This document shows, piece by piece, positions 1 to 9,886 of a stretch of 64,000 nucleotides of DNA (positions are counted from its first letter, which is position 1; each line of letters starts with the position of its first letter). The DNA lies in the NCBI RefSeq assembly GCF_047511655.1, contig NC_133402.1:61880951-61944950 (forward strand). The letters run 5' to 3'. The position numbers were made by a program, and so were the translations under genes. The stretch is from Castor canadensis (Eukaryota > Chordata > Mammalia > Rodentia > Castoridae). Under the pieces are notes generated by a model, which was not told the origin of the DNA, ran no database searches, and saw only the letters and a list, made by a program, of their open reading frames with translations.

Positions 1-58
1 CCCAATCTCTACCTCCCTTGTAGCTGGGATTACAGGCAGGAGCCACGACAATTGGCTT
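1..58 (-). mobile_element. B1-type SINE, cut by window start
   Basis: CTGGGATTACAGGCAGGAG is the reversed 5' half of a 7SL-derived unit. Confidence 0.75.
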
Positions 59-69
59 GTAATAAATAT

Positions 70-194
70 TTTTTATGTTGGGTATTTTTGAGATGGGGTC
101 TCATGAACTATTTGCCCAGGGATGGCTTCAATTCTCCTGATCTCTGCCTCCTGAGTAGCCAGGATTACAGGTGAGAGCCACCAGCACCTGGCCC
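70..194 (-). mobile_element. B1 half of a SINE dimer
   Basis: GAGATGGGGTCTCATGAAC to GGATTACAGGTGAGAGCC; the ID half is missing. Confidence 0.8.
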
Positions 195-1252
195 AGGGAG
201 TGTCCAGGTCAGGTGTGTTCCGTTGCAGGTCAGGTAGAGAGGGTACAACAAGCCTTCCGTCTTTGTTGTTGGCTCAGTAAACTGGTCTTAGAGACAGCTA
301 TGATTATAGATTGAAATTTTTTCTTAATGTTGGCAGTGCTTCAGAGAGAAGAATTCAAATGATATTATTGCCTGCTGTCTTGCCACATTTTAAACTGACA
401 CGATTGTGTTTTCAATGCAAGATTTTTTGGCTATCATTTTGTTTTAGAAAAATAGAACACCTACTTCCCATTCCATTAGAGTTGAATTAAAATTCAGCAG
501 AATGATTCTGCTAGGTTTAGTTCACATTTTATTTGAGCTCAGTGAACAGAGGGCAAGGTGATGATGGCGTGTTGGGCTGTTGGCTTGCCTGATCTTCAGA
601 AACTTCTCCATTACTCACTGCAATGGCAGATGGAACAAGGCTGAGGGCAATCGGACCTGGCCTGTAGGGCGTGCCAGCCATGCCAGGTCTCAGATGACTT
701 AATGGGAAAAGATTGTCGCTGAGTGCCTATTTGGAATTGGAGAACATCGTGCTTGCTTAGTAAATGGTTTAATTTGCATAAGTGAGATGCTTATTATGAA
801 AACCCACCTGAAAATACCAAAACTCAAAGAGCATTTAAAAGTGTTCATTCAAGAAATCGGATTTTTCCAGATTTAGTAGTGTATGTCATGAAGAGCTTTA
901 ATGAATTCATATCCTGCACTGAAATCATCATGGGATGTTTCTCATGGAGTTCTTCACTCATGTTGTTAGTCTGAACACCAAGGAAGACCTCAGCCCAGGG
1001 TTAGCTGGCTGGTTTCCACAGGGAAAATTGCTTTGCACCTGGTCTGAATGACATCCTTTTAAAACGTGAAGCACAGTCAGTATTATCACTGATTACAGAA
1101 TGAAATGATGTTCTTCTATTGATTATTTCTGTGTTCTTTATCATTTGCAAGTTAATAAGCTAATTTCTAATTCCACTTGTTTCATGAAATTCAAATGAAC
1201 AACCTGAGGTCACTTATTTGCCTGCCTGGGAGTTCTCAAAGACCCTCCTGCA

Positions 1253-1336
1253 GCTGGTGGAGTGGCTCGAGTATTAGAGAGCCTACCTAGAAAGCATGAG
1301 GCCCTGAGTTCAAACCCCAGTGCTGCCAAAAAAAAG
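1253..1336 (+). mobile_element. ID-like tRNA-derived SINE
   Basis: CTGGTGGAGTGGCTCGAG with B-box-like GAGTTCAAACCCC and an A tail. Confidence 0.9.
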
Positions 1337-2713
1337 ACCAAAGACCCACCTACAATGACTCAATGAAGCAACTTGAAACTTGTAGGATGGGCTCAGAAGC
1401 TACCCATTTGTGCTTTTGTTCTTTCTCTGCTCAGGTAAACTACCAGCCTTAAAAATTACAGTCACCCCCCAGATCTCTTCAGACACCTTTAGATCTATCT
1501 GGAAAAACAACAAGAAATCCAATCCTGCCCGTAGAAAGAAGAAGGAGGTACGTACTGTAATATCTGTGTTGGCGAGCGGCAGCCACCAGAGGGTGCTGAT
1601 GGAATCTGGGGTAGATAGCACCATTAACCTCAGATTTTGCACTTAATAATATGAGAATTTAGGGTGTAGGTCCCACTCCCCTAATCCATCACCTGGCTCA
1701 GATGGATGACAATTGTATCAACGGACAAGTAGAAAGAAAGCATTGTCTCCGAAAGAGCAGTGCAAACCCTGCCTCCCTCTTCATCCCCCTCCCTGGGCCA
1801 AATTCAAGTTCACAGCAGATCTGTTGTGGACTCAACCATGATTTGACCTTTACGAAGCCTGTGCTGACCTTGGAGGTCATGACTGGTGCACATTCATTCT
1901 CTACTGTGTAAACTTGAACTTCCTCTGCTTCTTTTTTTTTTATGATTTTTTTGTTCATTATTCCACAGGTTAAAAACTGACTATGGACACCGTATTCCCG
2001 TAGGGATGTCATCTGTTTTCATGGCCAAGCAGACATGACAGAAAGACGTTGCTTGTTGTATAATATTTTTCATTGTTATCAACCCCTTTCCAAGTTCCTA
2101 AACTCAATGAGACTATTTTATGAAAGTTCGAAGTACTGTTAATCCCACCATACCTGTCATTTTCTACAATGTGGGTTTCCCAAGTAAATCCTAGTAAAAA
2201 GAGGTGTGGTTCTTCTCTGGGATGTGCAAAATTTGCAATTTGAAGAATGTCATACTCTATATAAGAAAGACAGAGTCTTCTTTCATAAGTCTAACTATAG
2301 CTAGGAATGACAGGAAGGTTTAGAAATAGTAACTATGTCCTGAAAATGAGAAGCTGCTCCAAGTGAGGAAACTCGTGATTACTCTACCGTCCACGAAGAC
2401 ACCAGAGAGCCCCGTGCAGAGCGGAGGAGGTGTGGCTGATGTGTATGTGGATGTTAAATTGGATTAATTCCGTTGTATAAGCCATGACAATGTGGTATAG
2501 ACATGAAGACCTCTAATTTCACTAGGTAATTAGATGAACCACAGTTCTCTGTGGAGGGTCTGCTGCCTTCCAGGTGTGTCAGTTAACCTCACTGTGCCTC
2601 AAACTCCCTTATGTGAGATACAAATAAGGATGGCATCCATCTCGTTGAATGAGCTTTGAATGAGCTGGTACAAGTCAGGCATGTACGAAAAATACTCAAA
2701 AATAAATATCCGT

Positions 2714-2796
2714 GACTGGGACCGGAGTTTGAACTCGGGGCCTCAGGCTTAGTAGGCAGGTGCTCTACCACTAACACTTGAGCCACTCCACCAGCC
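2714..2796 (-). mobile_element. ID-like SINE
   Basis: Reversed GAGTTTGAACTCGGGG box and GAGCCACTCCACCAGCC end. Confidence 0.85.
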
Positions 2797-3084
2797 TGAG
2801 TGGCTGCTGTTTTTACTGCTGTTATTGCTAGTGTTAAGACAGAGCGGTTCCAGTGATTTTACGTATGGCACAGCAAAACAGAAAAGAAAAAAATGATTTA
2901 GGAGCTCTTCATTTAGAAGTAAAAAATTAACTCCATTCTATACAGAAATTTACAAGTACTGACAAGTTGATGGAAAAACACCAACTGTGGAGGTGGGCCC
3001 AGGAGCTAGTAAATTACCTTCACGCTCAAGGATCTTAGAGCCCAGCTAGGAAAACAGGATGATCGTACAGCAAAAGTAAACAAG

Positions 3085-3206
3085 AATGCTGGATCTGCTG
3101 AATGCCTGCAATCCCAGCCCTTGAGAGACTGAGGCAGGACAATCACAAGTTTGAGGCCAGCCCAGACTGCATTAAGAGATGTAGTCTCAAACAAAATTAA
3201 AAACAA
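3085..3206 (+). mobile_element. B1-type SINE
   Basis: GCCTGCAATCCCAGCCCTTG, TTTGAGGCCAGCCCAG and an A-rich end. Confidence 0.8.
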
Positions 3207-3387
3207 AAAGTAAATAATAATGGAGTATAAGACTTAATATATGTCACTAAACAGAATAAGAAAGGCTATGGAGTAATGATGACCATTTAACAAATCTACC
3301 TCCTGAAAGACTGGATGGACTTCAGAAGGAAAAAAGAAGACCTATTTTTGAAATTTGCCACTCACATCTGCTGGATGGGAGTATAAA

Positions 3388-3472
3388 AATTGCTGTGCTC
3401 TCCCCACGCACACTGTATTGGGGATCAAACCCAGAGGCTTGGACGTCTGGGCTACAGCCCCACCCCAGTGTG
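3388..3472 (-). mobile_element. Diverged ID-like SINE
   Basis: GGGGATCAAACCCAGAGGC is the reversed B-box region. Confidence 0.65.
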
Positions 3473-3662
3473 CGTCAGGTCTTTTGGCAATACCTATCAA
3501 AAGGAAGACTGCATGGCTTTCGCCCCTGCTCTTCTGCTTATAGAAATTTGTTTTGTAGATACACTCTCACATGTGTGGGAGGAAATGCTTGTGAGAATAT
3601 TCACTGAAATGCTATTTATTTTACATTGGAAACCGCTAAATGTCTTTCAAAGAGTTCTCAGA

Positions 3663-3838
3663 GGGCTGGGTGCTGTGGCTTACACTTGTAGTCTCAGCTA
3701 CTCAGGAGGATGGAGTTTCCAGGCCAGCCTGGGAAAATAAGTAAATAATAATAATAATAATGATAGGTCAAGCATGGCATCTCACACCTGTAATCTCAAC
3801 TACATGAGAGGTGAGTAAGAGGATCAAAGTTTCAGGCT
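3663..3838 (+). mobile_element. Two B1 fragments in tandem
   Basis: GGGTGCTGTGGCTTACAC (3665) and a second head CAAGCATGGCATCTCACACC (3770), separated by an (ATA)n tract. Confidence 0.7.
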
Positions 3839-4048
3839 GGCTGGGCACCAGTGGCTCACCCCTGTAATCCTAGCTACTCAGGAGGCAGTCAGGAGCTGAT
3901 CGAAGGATCACAGTTCGAAGCCTCCTGGGCAAATAGTTCCTCGAGACCCTATCTTGAAAAAAACCTATCACAAAAAAGGGCTGGTGGAGTAACTCAAGGT
4001 GAAGGCCCTGAGTTTAAACCCCAGTACCACAAAAATAAATAAATAAAA
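3838..4048 (+). mobile_element. B1-ID dimer, short-ID type
   Basis: The B1 half ends TATCTTGAAAAAAACC; the linker CACAAAAAAGGGCTGG leads to an ID half that jumps from ACTCAAGGTGAA to GGCCCTGAG. Confidence 0.9.
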
Positions 4049-4204
4049 GCAGGCTAGATGTGTGAAAAACTCCTGTTAAAAGGGAATTTGATATGATCCA
4101 GCAAGCCACACCTGGGTGTGTAAAGGAAGTGAAAGCAGTCATGGAGGGATGTTGGCATACCATGTTCATAGCAGCAACAGCAACCAAAGGGCAGAAGCAG
4201 CTCA

Positions 4205-4265
4205 AATATCCACGGAGGGAGGGAGGGAGGGGGGATGGGTGGGTGATGGATGGGTGGATGACGGA
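4205..4265 (+). repeat. (GGGA)n/(GGAT)n simple repeat
   Basis: Short imperfect tetranucleotide tract. Confidence 0.8.
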
Positions 4266-4328
4266 TGAAGAAAACCTTGCATAGAAATCCCATGGAATAT
4301 TATATAGCCTTAACAAGGAAGGAAATTA

Positions 4329-4414
4329 GGGCTGGGGGGGTGACTCAAGTGGTATAGCACTTGCCTAGTATGCATGAGGGCCTGGGTTCAAACTCCAGTG
4401 TCACACAAAAAAAG
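4329..4414 (+). mobile_element. ID-like SINE
   Basis: GTGGTATAGCACTTGCC and GGGTTCAAACTCCAGTG. Confidence 0.85.
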
Positions 4415-5957
4415 AAAAGAAATTGAGATACACACTTCATTGCTTTGACATGGGTGAAGCTTGAGGTCACTATGCTAGCTTAGACCAGCCAGCCACGAAA
4501 CATGCAAACACCATGTGACTCCACTTGTATGACATGCTTAGAGCGGTCCACATCCTAGAGACACAAGTAGCATGATGGCTGCCCGGAGGTGATGGAGAGG
4601 AAAGTGTCTGCTGCTGGTTAATGGATACAAAGTTCCAGTTTTGCAGTGTTCTGGAGATCGCCACACAGCACTATGCATTAACTGTGGTTAAATGGTGACT
4701 TCTATGTGGGTTTTGCACATTTCAAATGTTAAAATGTGTATGCTTGTGCACATACAGGAATTTTCAAAGCGCATGTAAACAGTACTTGGTTGGCTTTTCC
4801 ATTATATACCTATTTTATTTATGTTTTTATCATATTTCTGTTTTTCCTATTTGTAAGCTGTTGACTTAAAAAAACACACACTTAGAAGTGTTCGAGCATC
4901 TTGGTAATCATTCTGGCTGCCATGTGACCCGGCGGCAAAAGAGTAGAGGAGTGATTTGGTGGCAAAGACTGGTCATTGAGGTCACAAGGACCTAAGAGCA
5001 GAGGGAATCCCACCACGGGAGGTGGGTGTGTCTGGATGACACAGCAGAGCAGTCTGACCAGCAGTCTGGTGAGGGGTGGGGGACAGCACTTAAAGGTAGA
5101 TTGGGGCCATGTTGTGACAGGATTTTAATGGTTGACTGGACACTCGAAGTTTGTTCTGAGGATGCTGTGGAACTATGGAACATTTTGAGCAGGCCAGTGC
5201 CAGGTAGGGAGGGTCTGTAGGAAGATTAACCAGGCACATTTCACTAAGTGTTGGGTAGACTGACAGAGAGAGAGAGAGAGAGGAAGATGTCAGGACACAA
5301 TAATCCAATGGGGATGGAAAGTTGGGTTATTCTAGAAACTTCCAAAGAAAGAATGAATAGATGAGTCCATTTGAAGGGTGATGAAGCAAGGAGTCAAAAG
5401 TGACTGTGGTTTCAGACCAGGATAAGTTACACTGAGGAGAGAATTATACCTCAAACAGAGAAAGGGACTCGCGAAAGGAAGCTAGATTCTGCAAGAAAGG
5501 TAATGAACTCCTTTTTCACCTGTCAAGTTTGGAGCTATCATAGAATATAATATTTTGTGATACTGGAATCATTTAAGAAGATGTGACCAGTATCTGACTT
5601 TTTAAAAGTTCCAGCAGAATTCAGAACAATGACAAAAGCACACACACACACTGCCAAACCAATCCACAGCAGGACTTCAGGAAGATTTCCCATGGGATAA
5701 TTTTAGACAAGTTGATCAAATCGATCACCAAAACTCACCTTTCTTAGGAAAGCAGTTAGGTTTCTAAGGAAGGCACTGTGACAGGTAGGCATGGGTTTCT
5801 TCATGTCATTCTTCATGTGTTCTGAAATACTCTACATCTCTCTTCATATCTGAACTTGATCTGCATCATACAATTAGTGATTGATGTCTTACACTGAATG
5901 AAATATGGCTTAGAGGATTTAAAGAATCCTCCAAAAAGGCTGAGTGCCTTGGTCAAA

Positions 5958-5986
5958 TGTGTGTGTGTGTGTGTGTGTGTGTGTCA
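5958..5986 (+). repeat. (GT)n microsatellite
   Basis: About 13 uninterrupted dinucleotide units. Confidence 0.95.
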
Positions 5987-6420
5987 GGGTTTAGAGGCAG
6001 AATTAGGAACTTTTGACCCCCCAACATCTGCATCTAAAACCAAGAGAGGCTAAGGAACTTATTTCCATCCAATCAAAGAAGACCAGCAAAAGCCCGGAGT
6101 TCTATGGAGTGGACAGAATTAATTCCATAAGAGAAGTGAGATGAGCCATTCTCTTGGTAGGGGAACTGGCTTAGAAGCACGTATGTTTTGGACTGACTAT
6201 GATTTGTGGTCTCTGAGAACAGTTTTCTTGCTTTACAGTTTCAAATGTTGGTCCCTTTGGGGAAACTAAGCCAGCTCAGTATACGAATATCATTAGGCTT
6301 GGGGGTTTTTTCCCTAATAACACTAAACTAATCCAGAATGTGCCACTGTAGATAAGAATTATTTTGAGCTAAAAGCATTTGAGAATCAACAGATACAGGA
6401 AGAGGGCTGTGTTTTGTTTC

Positions 6421-6630
6421 TTTGTTTTTGGGGAGGCAGTACTCAGGGCCTCACACTTGCTAGGCAGGTGGTTCTACCAACTGACCCACTCCACCAGCCC
6501 TGTTTTTGTGGTGAGTTTTTTTAAGATAGGGTCTCATGAACCATCTGCCTGGGCTGGCTTCAAACTAGATCCTCCTGATCTCTGCCTCCTGAGTAGCTAG
6601 GATTACAGGTATGAGCCACTGATGCTGGCC
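6421..6630 (-). mobile_element. B1-ID dimer, full ID half
   Basis: The ID half retains CACACTTGCTAGGCAGGTGG; the B1 half ends GGATTACAGGTATGAGCC. Confidence 0.9.
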
Positions 6631-6864
6631 ATATTTGGTTTCTGAACTATTGTTATCTGCCTAAAATCAGTGCCTCTTAAAAGAATTCAACTGGCATCAA
6701 CTCCCTTCCCCAGGAATTTCCAAACTAGGGAAGACTGACTCCTATTACCAGAGAAGTAGCAGCTGAATAATAATAACCTAAACAGACATTGCCACAACCT
6801 GTCACATCTCCTACCTAGCCTCTCAGGCAGTCTGTCTCTCCTGAAAGTAATTTCTCATAAGTAC

Positions 6865-6975
6865 CCTTTTTCCTCCCCTCTCCTCTCCTCTCTTCCCTCT
6901 TCCTTTCTCCTCCTCCTCCTTCCTTTCCCTCCCTTCTCCCTGCCTCCCTCTCCTCTCCTTCTTCCCCTCTCTGTT
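6865..6975 (+). repeat. CT/CCT-rich tract
   Basis: Imperfect pyrimidine run of about 110 bp. Confidence 0.8.
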
Positions 6976-8125
6976 TTCCAGATGGTATATAAAATCCAAA
7001 TTCTGACTGCCTCTTTGACTCTGTTTTTCAGTGAACTCTGATTACTTTTGTGAATAAAAAATCTGACTTTTCTTTTGCTAATCTGTCATTTTCAATTTAA
7101 TTCACAAGCCCCCCCCCCCAGCAACAGAAGAGTTTTTCCACCCTAGCAACAGGAAAAACTATTTTAGTAAAAGTGAATGTCATAAAGGAATGAGGAAATG
7201 ATAGCTGTAGTGAGACTCAAAGAAATAAACAAGGAAAACATTCACTCACATTGGAAAACAAGTTTTTCCTAAAGAACTTAAGTATTTTGCTTTAAGGAAA
7301 ATTTCTAAAACAAGAAACACCATGTCTTCAACATGCCAGAGAAAGTCACAGAGACCATGAAGCTGAGTGCACAGGCTCTGAAAGCCAGAACTGGAGGATC
7401 GTGGTAGATCCTCCAGCTGAGGTAGAGCTGAGTGGGGAATGAGTCAAACATTTGTTTTGCTCTGTTCTTCTCTAGGGCCTCCTATAGTTCCTGCCCTTTG
7501 GGTGCATCTCATCTGAGCAGATTGGGAGTGACACAAAGAAGCCAATCACAGAGGTCACTCTGTCCCTGCTCTCTCCTTCCCACAGTGCTAGTGTTGCACA
7601 GAACTCTTGCACATCCTTCCTTTTTGTCACCTGTGATCTGAAAAAGCCCTCCAGACATGCCACGTGTCCAAACTGCCTCCCCACCCTTCTGCCTTCTGTT
7701 CTCGCTTTTCACCAAAGGGAAGAGCCTCTCCAGATTTCCCTGCTCAGCAGGGACATGGACCATTCCTGATCCTTAAACATCCTCCAGCCTTTCAGCCAAC
7801 TGCATGAGTTTCCCTCCTTTCTCCTTTTAAACCACCTGGTCCTCTCCAAGTGGGTGCATTTTATCCTCATCTGGTTCCTGCCTTCCTTTATTAGATAATA
7901 TAACATTTGTAGCCATCTGTAGTTAGATGTGTGGTTGGTTCACAAAAGTAGAACATATGTTTTGACTAGTATCTGAGTTTGTTTATGGGCATTTTTGTCT
8001 GGCTCATGAAGTTAGTGTGGCCAGATCCGTGTCTGCCTTTACTACTATTGGTCTGCTCTGGCCAACAGCTGGCAGATGGCCAGGATTTTTTTGTTGACGG
8101 TGGTGGTGTTTTATTTTCTGTTTGG

Positions 8126-8202
8126 GGTTTTTTTTGGTGGTAATAGGGTTTGAAACCAGGGCTAGCAAGGTGCTCTACCACTTGAGGCACGCCTCCAGCC
8201 CT
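8126..8202 (-). mobile_element. ID-like SINE
   Basis: GGTTTGAAACCAGGGC and GTGCTCTACCACTTGAGGC. Confidence 0.85.
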
Positions 8203-8340
8203 GGCCAACACTCTTCATTCTTCTCCTGGCTTTGAGTGCCTCCCATCAATCCTACAGTTCAAACTCCAGCTCTTCCACGTCTCTGTTCTCTCCAGTGCTT
8301 ACAAACAGCACTCATTTACATCTAACCAAATGTGATTCTG

Positions 8341-8468
8341 TGCCAGGTGTGGTATACCTGTAATTCCAGCACTTGAGACACACAAGGAGGAGAATCACAA
8401 GTTCGAGGGCATCCCGGGCTAGATAGTGAGATCCTATCTCAAAAAACATTAAACACACACACACACAC
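8341..8468 (+). mobile_element. B1-type SINE with (CA)n tail
   Basis: GCCAGGTGTGGTATACCTG to GATCCTATCTCAAAAAAC, then (AC)n. Confidence 0.85.
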
Positions 8469-9051
8469 GCTCTGTGTCCATATTTATGTTTTCATATATT
8501 TATGTATTCTTGTCTCCCCTACCAGACTCCTTGAATCTGGCCAGCTTCCTTTCCCCAGGCTTGGGTTCAGAGATGAGCAGATGGTGACAGGGGACAGGCA
8601 GTAGGAGGTAGCAGGGAAACCTGACACCTCAGATGGCCAGCACTAGGCTATGGTGGGAATCCTGTTATCACCCCAAGCTCTGCATATCTGTTTCTTTACC
8701 TTTTTAATGGAGACGTTGTCTGCTTTGCTTGGGAAAGCCTAAGATGACCCTAGGTGCCAGAAAAACCTTAGCTTCAAAACTGTCACCTCCACATAATAGT
8801 TGCTGGATCTTTGTTAAGTTACTTCCTTTCTCTGATCTTTTTTACTCCTACATGTAAACCAGCTCCAAGTGTGGTCCCCAGGGTTTCAGGGGACAATGTT
8901 GCATAACAACATTCAGAACTATTTCCCATTTTTCACTCAGATTCTCCTGGGTGCACAGTGGAATTTCCCAAAAACTACGTGATATATGATGTCAGCAATC
9001 TAGTAACATGCACTGCGTTTGTTCGTCATTTTAAAATGAATTCACACATTT

Positions 9052-9137
9052 TGCTGGTGGAGTGGCTCAAGCGGTAGAGAGCCTTGCCTAGCAAGTAGGA
9101 GGCCCTGAGTTCAAACCCCCGGTACTGCCAAAAAAAG
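9052..9137 (+). mobile_element. ID-like SINE 0.4 kb upstream of the RNF7 CpG island
   Basis: CTGGTGGAGTGGCTCAAGC to CGGTACTGCCAAAAAA. Confidence 0.9.
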
Positions 9138-9429
9138 AAACTGGAACGCATACATTTAAATTCTTGTTGTGGAAATCAAACATCTATCTGCATGACCACG
9201 AATCTCCTATATAAACGAAAGCTCTTTTAAGGCCATCGTTCACTCAACAAACAATTGGCGCCTGCTGTGGACACGAAGTTTTTAGATAGAAGGTGGCGTT
9301 GAGAGTTTACACTGGGGCGGGAAGAGACAAACGACAAAATAACGGGAATTTCTGAGCACGGCAAGCGTAATACAGGTCTGCAGCAGGACTCGTGTCCCTC
9401 CACTATCTGTGGCCCGCTTCGACCTAACT

Positions 9430-9711
9430 GTCAGCCACACCGGGACCGGACTTCGGCCGGAGTCGCCCGGAAGGTTCCCCAGCTCCACGGCGACTTCAAG
9501 GCGGCCATGATGGGGCCGTAGACCCCGCCCCGACGCTGACGCACGTGACGTCACTGGCCCGCGCCGGCCAATCGCGAGCCGCGCGGGTCTGGGTGCCGTC
9601 GGGGCGGTGGCCTGCGGGCGGCGCTGTGGCCCGCCGAGCGGCCCTTCGCAGCCGCCATAGCCGCCCGCCTCCCGGACCCAACGTCTTCGCCGCGGGCCCC
9701 GCGCCGCCGCC
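9430..9711 (+). promoter_or_regulatory. RNF7: RNF7 CpG-island promoter with E-box/CRE and CCAAT box
   Basis: This is a GC- and CpG-rich block without an evident TATA box, continuing past exon 1 to about 10300. It contains an overlapping E-box CACGTG (9542-9547) and full CRE TGACGTCA (9546-9553). A CCAAT box lies at 9568-9572, 15 bp further on. An ETS-like CCGGAAG lies near 9468. The pattern fits a housekeeping promoter responsive to CREB/ATF and USF-type factors. The exact transcription start is not visible; it probably lies between about 9580 and 9680. Confidence 0.8.
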
Positions 9712-9886
9712 ATGGCCGACGCGGAAGACGGCGAGGAGTCGTGCGCCTCGTCCTCTCACTCCGGGGGCGCAGGCTCCAAAACGGGAGGCGACAAAATGTT
9801 CTCGCTCAAGAAATGGAACGCGGTGGCCATGTGGAGCTGGGACGTGGAGTGCGATACGTGCGCCATCTGCAGGGTCCAGGTGATGG
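9712..9886 (+). CDS. RNF7: RNF7 coding exon 1
   Basis: It holds 58 codons plus one base, starting [10 protein letters not shown] and ending CRVQVM. The donor is ATGG|GTAAGC at 9887, leaving a split Asp codon (G|AT) completed by exon 2. The antisense open frames over this exon are by-products of the GC-rich sequence. Confidence 0.96.

Larger units (their letters stand above)
195..9429. other. Intergenic region upstream of RNF7
   Basis: AT-rich DNA with scattered SINEs and simple repeats (listed separately). The longer unique stretches (195-1250, 1340-2710, 4420-6420, 6640-8120, 8470-9050) contain no coding sequence I recognise. A possible exon-like block at 1435-1547 is discussed as a finding. 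Confidence 0.75.

Noticed and set aside
1251-1336. tRNA gene suggested by the GAGTTCAAACCCC B-box
   Set aside because: It is a tRNA-derived SINE with an A-rich tail. Many near-identical copies occur and there is no full cloverleaf.
1-9400. 3' end of RASA2, the expected upstream neighbour
   Set aside because: No exon matching the RASA2 C-terminus was found. In human the gene ends far upstream of RNF7.
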